From positions 1-35,768 of the forward strand of contig DAHWNZ010000022.1 in the NCBI GenBank assembly GCA_027339635.1: a stretch of 35,768 nucleotides of DNA, in the 5' to 3' direction. The notes beneath the pieces are model-generated. The model saw only the letters and a list, made by a program, of their open reading frames with translations. It was not told where the DNA came from and searched no databases. Positions 15,027 through 22,908 of the stretch are shown in pieces. This DNA is from AG-12 sp027339635. GTDB taxonomy: Bacteria > Chloroflexota > Dormibacteria > Aeolococcales > Bog-877. The position numbers were made by a program, and so were the translations under genes. The number at the start of each line of letters is the position of its first letter. Positions within the stretch are counted from its first letter, which is position 1.

Positions 15027-16061
15027 TTATGACTGCTTCTCATCATGACCGCCGAACTGCTTGCGCATGGCGGAGAGCACCTTGTTGGCAAATTCCCCCA
15101 GGTTGCGAGAGGAGAATCGAGAGTAGAGAGCGGCGGTGAGGACCGGCGCGGGAACTCCCTCGTCGATGGCCGCGATCGAGGTCCAGCGACCCTCGCCCGA
15201 GTCCGACACCCGGCCCGCGAACTCGTCGAGATCCGGCGCTTCCTGCAGGGCGATCGCGGTGAGGTCCAACAACCATGACCCGACCACGCTGCCCCGGCGC
15301 CACACCTCGGCCACTTCCCTGGTGTCGATCGCGTACTGGTAGTACTCCGGCTCCTCCATGGGAGCGGTCTCCGCATCGGAGGCCTGGGTGCGAGACCCTG
15401 CATCGGCATTGTGGAGCACATCCAACCCCTCGGCCAGAGCAGCCATCATGCCGTATTCGATCCCGTTGTGCACCATCTTCACGAAGTGCCCCGCCCCGTT
15501 GGGCCCGCAGTGCAGATAGCCCTGTTCCGAGCGCGCCGGGGGTCCGCTCCTCCCGGGCGTCCTGGGAGCTGACTCGACGCCGGGGGCGATGGTTTTGAAA
15601 ATCGGGTCCAGCCGCTCGACCGGGCCGTTCTCGCCGCCGATCATCAGACAGTAGCCGCGCTCCAGCCCGAATATCCCTCCGCTGGTGCCGCAGTCGACCA
15701 GGTGTATACCGGAATCCTTGAGCCTGGCCGCTCTGCGGATGTCGTCGCGGTAGTAGGAGTTTCCCCCGTCGATGATGGTGTCACCCCGCGCCATGAGGTT
15801 CGCCAGCTCGAAGATCGTGGAATCCGTGATGTCGCCGGCGGGAACCATAACCCAGGCGGCCCGGGGCGGGGTCAGCTGGGCGACAAACTCCTCCATCGAG
15901 CGAGCTCCGACCGCACCCTCGCGCACCAGCGCCTCGACGGCCGCGGAGTTGAGGTCGAACACCACGCAGCGGTGTCCGTCCCGCATCAGGCGGCGCACCA
16001 GGTTCGCGCCCATGCGCCCCAGCCCCACCATCCCCAGCTGCATCGGTTTGGCACTGCTCAT
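15027..16061 (-). CDS. gnd: 6-phosphogluconate dehydrogenase, short decarboxylating type
   Basis: It oxidises and decarboxylates 6-phosphogluconate to ribulose 5-phosphate. The 344-residue length matches the short YqeC/GntZ-like group rather than the 470-residue enzyme. The N-terminal Rossmann fingerprint GLGRMG is at 13-18, the substrate loop GGNSYYRDD at 99-107, CGTSGGIFGLERG at 124-136, and the catalytic pair Lys195/Asn199 lies in GAGHFVKMVHNGIEYG. A segment at about 162-182 (SAPRTPGRSGPPARSEQ) looks like a small insertion in the loop before YLHCGPNGAG. The ATG overlaps the zwf stop as ATGA, so both oxidative steps are coupled. Confidence 0.93.
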   Translation of the reverse strand: MSSAKPMQLGMVGLGRMGANLVRRLMRDGHRCVVFDLNSAAVEALVREGAVGARSMEEFVAQLTPPRAAWVMVPAGDITDSTIFELANLMARGDTIIDGGNSYYRDDIRRAARLKDSGIHLVDCGTSGGIFGLERGYCLMIGGENGPVERLDPIFKTIAPGVESAPRTPGRSGPPARSEQGYLHCGPNGAGHFVKMVHNGIEYGMMAALAEGLDVLHNADAGSRTQASDAETAPMEEPEYYQYAIDTREVAEVWRRGSVVGSWLLDLTAIALQEAPDLDEFAGRVSDSGEGRWTSIAAIDEGVPAPVLTAALYSRFSSRNLGEFANKVLSAMRKQFGGHDEKQS

Positions 16062-17503
16062 CGCTTCCTCCCATAGGCGCTTTTGTTCCTGCTCCTCTCG
16101 CCGGCGACCGCCGCGAGCCAGGGGTCATGCCACCCCGGATGGCCGCGCACCAGCCTGGCGGCCTCCTCTGGCCCCCAGGTGCCCTGCTCGTAGGTGGCAA
16201 GCGGCCCTGGGTCTTCCAGCAGCGGCGCCACGATCCGCCAGGTCTCCTCGACTGTGTCCTCACGCGTGAAGAGGCGGTGATCACCTCGCAGCGCATCGTC
16301 GATGAGCCGCTCGTAGGGCTCGGCTGGCCGCCCGACCTCAGCCGCGAATGACAAGTCGAGATGGACCGCCTGCGCCACCTGCCCCTCGCCCCCTTTTGAG
16401 TTCAGGACGATCCGCAGCCCGGGCTCGGGGTCGATCCGCAGGATGACCTGGTTGGCCTCGGCTTTGGCGGAGTGGCCGAGAAATGCCAGGTGAGGCGGGT
16501 GCCGGAAGACGACCCGGACCTCTGTCACCCGCTCCGCCATGGCCTTGCCGGCGCGGATGAAGAATGGCACCCCGGCCCAGCGCCAGTTGTCTATCCCGAG
16601 GCGCAGCGCGGCATAGGTCTCGGTTGTGGAGTGCCGGTCAACCCCGGCCACCTCGCGGTATCCCAGGTACTGTCCGCGGACGTAGTGCTGAGGCTCAATG
16701 CCAGGCACGGCGCGGAAGACGTCGGCCTTCTTGTTGCGCAGATCATCCGCGTCGGCCCCCGCGGGAGGCTCCATCGCCACCAGGGCCAGAACCTGGAGGA
16801 GGTGGTTCTGGACAACGTCTCGAAGCGCGCCCACCGCGTCGTAGAAGCGCCCCCGGTCCTCGACGCCGAAGTCCTCAGCCATGGATATCTGCACCGCCGA
16901 GATGTGGTCGCGGTTCCAAACCGGCTCCAGCACATCGTTGGCGAACCGCAAAAACTGCAGGTCCATCACCGGTTCCTTGCCGAGAAAGTGATCGATGCGC
17001 AGGATCTGGTCCTCGTCCAAGACCTGGTGGAGCTGACGGTTGAGGTCGCGGGCGGACTGCAGATCATGTCCAAAGGGCTTCTCGACCATCACCCTGGCAC
17101 CCTTGGTGAGCCCGGCCCGGCCCAGATTGGTGACCACCGTCCCGAACAGGCTGGGTGGAATCTCCAGGTAAAACAGCGGGGTTCCCACTCCCTTCAGGCG
17201 CTGCGCCAGCTCCGAATACGTCTTCTGGTCGTTGAAGTCTCCCTTCACGAAGTGGAGCCTCTGGGCAAGTCTCGAGAACACCCGCTGGGAGAATCGTGGC
17301 TCACTGCCCTCGATGGCCGCCTTGGCCTCAGCGCGCAGCCGCTCATCCGTCCAGGCGTCCACGGCCACCCCTATCACCGGGCAGTTGAGGCGCCGGCGAC
17401 GTTCCAGCCGGTAGAGGGCGTGGAACGTCATCTTGCGGGCGAGGTCACCGCTGATGCCGAAGATGACCAGAGCGCCTGTCGTCTCCTCATCTGTGCTCGC
17501 CAC
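16058..17503 (-). CDS. zwf: Glucose-6-phosphate 1-dehydrogenase
   Basis: It is the first enzyme of the oxidative pentose phosphate pathway, making 6-phosphogluconolactone and NADPH. It has 481 residues, the normal length. The coenzyme loop FGISGDLARK lies at 15-24, EKPFGHDL at 141-148 and the substrate signature RIDHFLGKEPV at 169-179. Later blocks RAGKAM and the C-terminal EDTVEETWRIV fit. The start is GTG (VASTDEETT) placed exactly six bases after a TAGACT hexamer, so the mRNA is probably leaderless. The next gene, gnd, overlaps by four bases. No pgl (6-phosphogluconolactonase) gene is in the cluster. Confidence 0.95.
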   Translation of the reverse strand: MASTDEETTGALVIFGISGDLARKMTFHALYRLERRRRLNCPVIGVAVDAWTDERLRAEAKAAIEGSEPRFSQRVFSRLAQRLHFVKGDFNDQKTYSELAQRLKGVGTPLFYLEIPPSLFGTVVTNLGRAGLTKGARVMVEKPFGHDLQSARDLNRQLHQVLDEDQILRIDHFLGKEPVMDLQFLRFANDVLEPVWNRDHISAVQISMAEDFGVEDRGRFYDAVGALRDVVQNHLLQVLALVAMEPPAGADADDLRNKKADVFRAVPGIEPQHYVRGQYLGYREVAGVDRHSTTETYAALRLGIDNWRWAGVPFFIRAGKAMAERVTEVRVVFRHPPHLAFLGHSAKAEANQVILRIDPEPGLRIVLNSKGGEGQVAQAVHLDLSFAAEVGRPAEPYERLIDDALRGDHRLFTREDTVEETWRIVAPLLEDPGPLATYEQGTWGPEEAARLVRGHPGWHDPWLAAVAGERSRNKSAYGRKR

Positions 17504-17509
17504 CCCTCG

Positions 17510-17515
17510 AGTCTA
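17510..17515 (-). promoter_or_regulatory. -10 element, leaderless start of the zwf operon
   Basis: TAGACT (17515-17510), six bases (CGAGGG), GTG at 17503. The ten bases TAGACTCGAG recur identically upstream of the transketolase-like gene at 28441-28450. Confidence 0.5.
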
Positions 17516-17639
17516 TCCCGCCACAGCGATGGCGGCAGGTTTGCATCTGCTGTGGACGAGCCGCCGTTAAGTTTCCCCTACTTGGTCCACCACGGCCCGC
17601 GGCTCCCGGCGGTGACGAGATCTGGACCCCCAGCGGGAC

Positions 17640-18392
17640 CTAGCCGCGCGGTCCGGGCGCCGCGCGGGGCGACGGTCTCAGGAGCACGTCCTGGTAGACG
17701 AACCGGCCCTTTTGCACGGCCTCACCTGGGATGACCGGGATGGGGCTGGAAAAGCCCGGGGCCCATGTGACCAGGGTGTGGAACTCTCCCTCCTCGCCAC
17801 AGGGATCGACGTCGGGAGGCAGGTCGGCCAAAAGCTTCCGATCAAACCAGCGCCCGGCGAAGCTGGCCGGAAGGCGCAGGGAATCCACACAGGTGAGGAC
17901 GGCCCTCAGCCCGATCCGGATCTGCTCTTCGGCGACCGCCCTGGAACCGGCTCCGAAGATCGGAAAGATGGCGTCCATGCCGATCCTCGCCAGCTGGCCC
18001 TCACGGTACCGACGGACATCGTTCAGGTGAATGTCTCCGAACGCGACCGCCGTGACGCCGTCGTCCCGGGCGCGCTCCAACGCCTGGCCGAGCCGGGCCT
18101 CGTAAACCTCATTGCCGCAGGGATCTGGCAGCGGTACCTCGATCAGGGGCAGGGACAATCGGTCGGCCTGGGCCCGCAGAACCTCCCGGCGCGACCCGTG
18201 AATGGAGACCCTCGCCACCGTCTCGTTCATGGTCGTCAGCAGTCCGGCCACCCGGCAATCGCCTGCCTCCCGCAGATGGTTGAGGGCGAGCGCGCAGTCC
18301 TTGCCACTGCTCCAGCTCATCAGGACCTTGCGCTTGGTGATGACCCCGCCTACCTCAGGTATGGGCAGTGCCGGCAGCCAAGGCCGCAGCAC
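17640..18392 (-). CDS. Dph6-like ATP pyrophosphatase (diphthine-ammonia ligase family)
   Basis: This protein of up to 250 residues belongs to the PP-loop ATP pyrophosphatase family PF01902. The ATP-binding loop LMSWSSGKDCALAL is near the N-terminus, AFGDIHLNDVRRYRE lies mid-protein, and the family-defining CGEEGEFHT follows at about 206-214. Eukaryotic and archaeal members amidate diphthine on EF-2. Bacteria lack diphthamide, so the bacterial substrate is unknown and the gene should not be named dph6. The GTG at 18392 is the only early start that keeps the beta strand before the PP-loop, but it overlaps the upstream DUF5522 gene by 43 bases. ATG 18320 is the alternative. Confidence 0.8.
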   Translation of the reverse strand: MLRPWLPALPIPEVGGVITKRKVLMSWSSGKDCALALNHLREAGDCRVAGLLTTMNETVARVSIHGSRREVLRAQADRLSLPLIEVPLPDPCGNEVYEARLGQALERARDDGVTAVAFGDIHLNDVRRYREGQLARIGMDAIFPIFGAGSRAVAEEQIRIGLRAVLTCVDSLRLPASFAGRWFDRKLLADLPPDVDPCGEEGEFHTLVTWAPGFSSPIPVIPGEAVQKGRFVYQDVLLRPSPRAAPGPRG

Positions 18393-18577
18393 CGTCCATT
18401 GGCAGCCAGCGTGGCTGCGGTCAGCACGAAGAGCCCCGATTCCTCGTCCAGATACCCGTCCAGCCCTGCCTGGAGGGCCTCCCTGTGCAGCTGCAGGATA
18501 CGTCGGTAGGCGGGGTCAGAGGTCGGCAGGCGGCTCGGATGCGGGATGTCGAGAGGGCGGTCGGCCATGCGCGCCAC
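18350..18577 (-). CDS. DUF5522 family Cys-rich miniprotein
   Basis: This 75-residue protein ends in GLFVLTAATLAANGRCCGLG followed directly by CRHCPYLR, the hallmark of DUF5522: a C-C-x-x-G-C-x-x-C-P-Y cluster of four cysteines that could hold a metal. The family has no assigned function. The GTG at 18577 sits six bases after TAGGAT, supporting a leaderless start. An upstream TTG and a downstream ATG (18568) are alternatives. It overlaps the start of the PP-loop ATP pyrophosphatase, so the two are probably co-expressed. By analogy with sulfur-relay or RNA-modification pairs one might imagine a joint role, but the sequence does not show one. Confidence 0.78.
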   Translation of the reverse strand: MARMADRPLDIPHPSRLPTSDPAYRRILQLHREALQAGLDGYLDEESGLFVLTAATLAANGRCCGLGCRHCPYLR

Positions 18578-18583
18578 CAAAAC

Positions 18584-18589
18584 ATCCTA
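18584..18589 (-). promoter_or_regulatory. -10 element, leaderless start of the DUF5522 gene
   Basis: TAGGAT (18589-18584), six bases (GTTTTG), GTG at 18577. The same TAGGAT-N6 layout starts the ABC ATPase gene at 26316. Confidence 0.48.
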
Positions 18590-18614
18590 CCCGCAGTCAA
18601 TCTCGTGCTCACGG

Positions 18615-19412
18615 TCAACCGATCTGGATCGACCTCTTGGCGAGCCCGTGCCAGAACCCCTCGATCACGGTTCGGTTGCTGGCGAGGTCATCGGACCCTG
18701 CCCCCAGGGTCACAAACAGCGGAGCGAAGTGCTCGGTGCGGGGATGAGCCAGCTGTCCCGCCGGCGCCTTGGCCTGGAAGTCGACCAGACGATCGAGATC
18801 CAGCTTCTCCAGCGCCTCCTTGCCCCACTGGTCAAATTCGGATGACCACGAGGGGGGCGCGGAATCGGGCAGAGGCGCCTCCCTCAGGGCGTGCAGGTTG
18901 TGTGTGAAGAATCCGCTTCCGATGATCAGCACCCCCTCGTCCCGCAACGGCGTAAGCCGCCTCCCCATCGAGATCAGGGTCTCCGGGTCCAGGGTGGGCA
19001 TGGAAAGCTGCAGCACAGGGATGTCGGCTTGGGGAAACATCTCGACCAGCGGCACGTAGGCTCCATGGTCCAGCCCCCGCGCCTGGGCATGCCGCACCAC
19101 CCGGCCAGGGGAGGAGAGCAACTCGCTGACCCGTTGCGCCAGCCAGGGGGCTCCGGGCGCTTCGTACTTCACCTGGTAATACGAGGGTGGGAATCCCCAG
19201 AAGTCGTACACCAGTGGCACGGTGGTAGTCGCCGAAACCGTGACGGGGGCCTCCTCCCAGTGGGCGGAGACGATCAGGATCGCGGTCGGCCGGGGCAGGC
19301 TCGCAGCCCACGATGCAAGTTGACCCTTCCACAAGCCGTCATCCGCCAGGGTGGGTGCCCCGTGGCTCAAGTAGAGGACGGGGGTACGGGAAGTCGGCTT
19401 CGAATCTGTCAT
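18615..19412 (-). CDS. DODA-type extradiol dioxygenase, YgiD-like
   Basis: This 265-residue class III extradiol dioxygenase family protein (LigB superfamily, 4,5-DOPA dioxygenase group) should open catecholic rings with a non-haem metal. Likely metal/catalytic histidines are His17 (YLSHGAP), His51 (SAHWE), His116 (LDHGAYVPL), His171 (FFTHNLHA) and His228 (RTEHFAPLF). PLVYDFWGFPPSYYQVKY and LIIGSGFFTHNL are typical. The ATG has AGGAGG six bases upstream, and a TATGAT promoter lies about 55 bases further up. It is not obviously in an operon with the DUF5522 gene, which has its own promoter signal. The natural substrate is unknown. Confidence 0.87.
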   Translation of the reverse strand: MTDSKPTSRTPVLYLSHGAPTLADDGLWKGQLASWAASLPRPTAILIVSAHWEEAPVTVSATTTVPLVYDFWGFPPSYYQVKYEAPGAPWLAQRVSELLSSPGRVVRHAQARGLDHGAYVPLVEMFPQADIPVLQLSMPTLDPETLISMGRRLTPLRDEGVLIIGSGFFTHNLHALREAPLPDSAPPSWSSEFDQWGKEALEKLDLDRLVDFQAKAPAGQLAHPRTEHFAPLFVTLGAGSDDLASNRTVIEGFWHGLAKRSIQIG

Positions 19413-19465
19413 GGCGCCCTCCTGGGCGGTTTCTGGTCAAACAGGGGGCACGGCCCGCTGTCTGA

Positions 19466-19493
19466 ATCATATCCAATTAGTTGCTCGCGCAAT
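19466..19493 (-). promoter_or_regulatory. Promoter of the dioxygenase gene
   Basis: ATTGCG (19493-19488), 16-base spacer, TATGAT (19471-19466) on the minus strand, giving a leader of about 50 bases with the AGGAGG ribosome site near its end. Confidence 0.5.
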
Positions 19494-19820
19494 CACATGT
19501 CACCCCTCGGCCGTGCTCCAAGGAGCCCGCGATAGTGCCCACGGCGTGACGGGCCAGCCGGCGCGAGCCCTCAACCCAAGGAATACACTGTAAGCGGAGT
19601 CACGCTGTGACCTGGCCCGGCCGCGACGGTGTCCCGGGCCAAGGTCCGGCCCCAGCCAGCAACCGGCCCATCGGTTCTCCAGGAGAGCTGCCATCGCCAC
19701 CGTCCCGACAGTTCGAGCGCGGGTCGCTCCTGCTCATCCGTGGCCGCGCCGGTCCCGGCGCCCGCTAGAGCGACGTGGGACCACCGGGGCCGACACCAAT
19801 CCCAAGGGGTGGTGCCCACG
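19494..19820. other. Noncoding region between dioxygenase and prfC with a 13-bp palindrome
   Basis: I see no convincing gene here. The prfC frame is open back to 19629, but codons there look noncoding and no ribosome site supports a longer protein. GTCACGCTGTGAC at 19597-19609 is a 13-base palindrome, and TACACT at 19582-19587 just before it could be a -10 for prfC, which would put the palindrome at the transcription start. That would leave a leader of about 225 bases. Confidence 0.4.
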
Positions 19821-21434
19821 GTGACGACCGCGACCGTCGAGCAGCCCTGTTCGCCCGACGCGTTGGCGACCGAGGTGGTCGAGAATGCGAGCAGGCGGCG
19901 CACATTCGCCATCATCAGCCACCCCGACGCCGGCAAGACCACCCTCACCGAGAAGTTCCTGCTGTACTCCGGCGCGGTCCAGCAGGCGGGGGCGGTCAAG
20001 GCACGCGAGGGGCGCCGGCGGGTCACCTCGGACTGGATGGCAATGGAGCGGGAGCGCGGCATATCCATCACCTCCACGGCCCTCCAATTCCCATATCGCG
20101 GGCACGTCCTGAACCTGCTGGACACCCCCGGCCACCGCGATTTCTCCGAGGACACCTACCGGGTCCTGGCGGCCGCGGATGCCGCGGTCATGGTCTTGGA
20201 CGTCGCTCGCGGCATCGAGACCCAGACGCTCAAACTGTTCGAGGTGTGTCGCGCCCGCAGGCTGCCGGTGCTGACCTTTCTGAACAAGCTGGATCGGCCC
20301 GGGCGCTCGCCGCTGGAGCTGCTGGACGAGATCCAGGAGAAGATCGGCCTGCGACCCACTCCGGTGACCTGGCCCGTGGGTATCCCCGGGGAGTTCAAAG
20401 GCGTCATCGATCGACGCACCGAGACCTTCGTGCAGTTCTTGAGGACCGCCCGTGGCGCCACCGTGGCGCAGGAGGTGACCAGGCCGCTCAGGGACTCGAT
20501 CGGGGAGCTGGGCGACGAGTGGCTCGCCACCAAGGACGAGATGGACCTGCTGAGCGCCGTCGGCGCCGATCTTGACCAGCCCTCCTTTCTGGCGGGAGAT
20601 TCGACTCCGCTCTTCGTCGGCTCTGCCCTCACCAACTTCGGGGTGCGCCATCTCCTCGACGCCCTGGTCGACCTGGCCCCCGCCCCTGGGCCGCGCGGGG
20701 ACGCCGGCGGCAAGCCGCGGCCGCTCAACTCACCCTTCTCAGGGTTTGTGTTCAAGATCCAGGCGAACATGGACCGCGCCCACCGGGACCACGTGGCCTT
20801 CGTGAGGGTCTGCTCCGGGCGCTTCGAGCGCGGTGAGCCCCTGATTCACGGCCGCACCGGGAGGACCTTCGGCACCAAGTACGCGGCGTCGATGTTCGGC
20901 GCCGACCGCAACACCGTCGACACGGCCTTTCCGGGGGATGTGGTTGGTCTGGTCAACGCCACCGACCTGCGGATTGGTGACACCCTCTTCGCCTCGGACC
21001 CGGTGACGTACCCACCAATCCCCACGTTCGCCCCGGAGCTGTTCGCCACCGCCCGGGCCCATGACTCCTCCCGCTACAAGCAGTTTCGCAAGGGCCTCAG
21101 CCAGCTCGAGCAGGAGGGTGTCGTTCAGGTGTTGGAGGACATCGATGGGGATCCCGCACCGGTCCTGGCCGCGGTGGGGGTGATGCAGTTCGAGGTGCTC
21201 ACCGACAGGTTGGAGGGCGAGTACGGGGCCAAGGTGAGCCTGGTGAACACCCCCCATCGACTGGCTCGGCGCACCGACGCCGTGACGGCCGCCGCCCTAC
21301 GCAACGTCAGGGGCGTCAGAGTCTTACGCCGCGGCGACGGGACCCTGCTGGCCGCCTTCGAAAGTCCTTTCTGGCTGGATCACCTCCAGCGGGAGCACCC
21401 AAGTTGGATCTTCGAGTCGATCCTGACCGATTGA
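19821..21434 (+). CDS. prfC: Peptide chain release factor 3
   Basis: This 537-residue translational GTPase recycles RF1/RF2 from the ribosome after peptide release. The GTPase motifs are G1 SHPDAGKTT at about 33-41, G2 within ERERGISITSTALQF, G3 DTPGHRDFSEDTYR and G4 FLNKLDRP. The EF-G-like domain II and the RF3 C-terminal domain follow (LQREHPSWIFESI). RF3 differs from EF-G by the HRDFSEDTYRVL stretch seen here. The GTG at 19821 is chosen because AAGGGG lies a suitable distance upstream and the resulting length matches the family. In-frame GTGs at 19809/19812 are too close to that site. It is followed by pncB after 42 bases. Confidence 0.94.
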   Translation: MTTATVEQPCSPDALATEVVENASRRRTFAIISHPDAGKTTLTEKFLLYSGAVQQAGAVKAREGRRRVTSDWMAMERERGISITSTALQFPYRGHVLNLLDTPGHRDFSEDTYRVLAAADAAVMVLDVARGIETQTLKLFEVCRARRLPVLTFLNKLDRPGRSPLELLDEIQEKIGLRPTPVTWPVGIPGEFKGVIDRRTETFVQFLRTARGATVAQEVTRPLRDSIGELGDEWLATKDEMDLLSAVGADLDQPSFLAGDSTPLFVGSALTNFGVRHLLDALVDLAPAPGPRGDAGGKPRPLNSPFSGFVFKIQANMDRAHRDHVAFVRVCSGRFERGEPLIHGRTGRTFGTKYAASMFGADRNTVDTAFPGDVVGLVNATDLRIGDTLFASDPVTYPPIPTFAPELFATARAHDSSRYKQFRKGLSQLEQEGVVQVLEDIDGDPAPVLAAVGVMQFEVLTDRLEGEYGAKVSLVNTPHRLARRTDAVTAAALRNVRGVRVLRRGDGTLLAAFESPFWLDHLQREHPSWIFESILTD

Positions 21435-21476
21435 GCGACCGCCGGGCTGCCCGGAATACGGGAGGAATCCATCAGG

Positions 21477-22883
21477 ATGCCTGAACCGGAATCCGAACGG
21501 CGCCGCGTCGTGGAGCCGGGGCCCCACGATACCCCCACCTCGCCAGCCCTCCTGCTCGACCTCTACGAGCTCACGATGGCTCAGGCGTACTGGTGCGAGG
21601 GGATGCAGGACGTGTCGGCGACCTTCAGCCTCTTCGCTCGCAGCCTCCCCGACACCTGGGGCTACCTGGTGGCCGCCGGCCTGGACGACTGCCTCCAGTG
21701 GCTCGAATGCCTGCGCTTCGCCCCCGCCGACCTCGCTGCCGTAAGAAGCCTCGGGGGCTTCTCCGACGAGTTCCTGGGTTGGCTCGCCGGGGCCAGGTTT
21801 GAAGGCTCCGTGAGAGCGGTCCGAGAGGGGACCATAGTCTTTCCTGGCGAGCCGATCCTGGAGGTCGATGGCCCTCTGGCCCTGGCCCAGCTGGCGGAGA
21901 CCTACCTGCTCAACCAGATCACCTTGCAGACCGGGCTGGCCACCGAGGCGGCCCGTTGCAGGCACGCCGCCGCGGGCCGCCCGGTGGTCGACTTTTCGCT
22001 GCGCCGGGCCCCGGGCGTCGACGCGGGAATGAAGCTCGCACGCTGTTCTCGCATCGTGGGCCTGGCCGGCACCAGCAACGTGGCTGGCGCCACCCGCTAC
22101 GGGCTGCCGGCAAGCGGAACCATGGCCCACTCCTTCGTGCAGGCGCATGTCGACGAGACGGCCGCGTTCCGACGCTTCGCTGCGGCCTTCAAGGAGAGGA
22201 CGCTGCTGCTGATCGACACCTACGACCCCGAGCGGGGCCTGGAGCGAGCCATCGAGGTGGCCCGCGAGAGCCGCGCCGCCGGCTTCGAGCTGCACGGCAT
22301 CAGGATCGACTCAGGCGATCTCGCCCAGCTGGCCCGCCATGCACGTCGCCGGCTGGACGAGGAGGGTTTCAACAATCTGATCGTCTTCGTGAGCGGCGGT
22401 TTGGATGAGCATCGGATCGACCGGCTCGTCACCGAGGAGCAGGCCCCAATCGACGGGTTCGGAGTCGGCACGACCCTTGGCGCCGCAGGAGGTGTGCCCA
22501 CCCTGGAGACCGTCTACAAGCTGGTGCGCCACGGGGGCAGGCCCGTCCGCAAGACCTCGTCGGGAAAGGAGATATGGCCAGGGGCAAAGCAGGTGTTCCG
22601 TCGCTCGGACTGGGGCGAGGACATGCTCTGCCTTTCCTCAGAGTCCCTCCCCGTCGACATCTGGGAGCCGCTGCTTGACCAAGCCATGGTCGAGGGCCGG
22701 CGCGTGGAGGCAGGGACGCTGACGTTGGCCGAGTCCAACGACCACTTTGAACGTCAATGGCTGAAGCTCCCGCCCGCGCTAAAGCAGCTGCGATGCCCCT
22801 CCCGCCACACCGTGGCCGTGAGTCCCGCCCTCAGGCGGCTTACCGAGGAGGTGGACCTCGCCCTGGCAGCCTCGCCGGCCTGA
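21477..22883 (+). CDS. pncB: Nicotinate phosphoribosyltransferase
   Basis: It makes nicotinate mononucleotide from nicotinate and PRPP in NAD salvage. It has 468 residues. Family features are LLLDLYELTMAQAYW at the N-terminus (where PncB residues contact substrate), DFSLRRAPGVDAGMKLAR (containing the His/Arg substrate region; His is replaced by the FSLRR form), LAGTSNVAGATRYGLP, GTMAHSFVQAH (active-site His after the SGT-like turn), LLIDTYD, GIRIDSGDL and FGVGTTLGAAGG. The ATG is preceded by GGAGG eleven bases up. It is probably co-transcribed with prfC upstream. There is no obvious functional link between them. Confidence 0.93.
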   Translation: MPEPESERRRVVEPGPHDTPTSPALLLDLYELTMAQAYWCEGMQDVSATFSLFARSLPDTWGYLVAAGLDDCLQWLECLRFAPADLAAVRSLGGFSDEFLGWLAGARFEGSVRAVREGTIVFPGEPILEVDGPLALAQLAETYLLNQITLQTGLATEAARCRHAAAGRPVVDFSLRRAPGVDAGMKLARCSRIVGLAGTSNVAGATRYGLPASGTMAHSFVQAHVDETAAFRRFAAAFKERTLLLIDTYDPERGLERAIEVARESRAAGFELHGIRIDSGDLAQLARHARRRLDEEGFNNLIVFVSGGLDEHRIDRLVTEEQAPIDGFGVGTTLGAAGGVPTLETVYKLVRHGGRPVRKTSSGKEIWPGAKQVFRRSDWGEDMLCLSSESLPVDIWEPLLDQAMVEGRRVEAGTLTLAESNDHFERQWLKLPPALKQLRCPSRHTVAVSPALRRLTEEVDLALAASPA

Positions 22884-22908
22884 CCTGGGGGCGGAGGCAA
22901 CCAGGGCT

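Noticed and set aside
16472..17734. 420-codon plus-strand open frame
   Set aside because: It is antisense to zwf, whose motifs are unambiguous.
18320..18392. Naming the PP-loop gene as diphthamide synthase
   Set aside because: Diphthamide is not made in bacteria. Only family membership is supported.
19629..19820. 64-codon N-terminal extension of release factor 3
   Set aside because: Composition looks noncoding and no ribosome site supports it. The GTG at 19821 gives the normal length.
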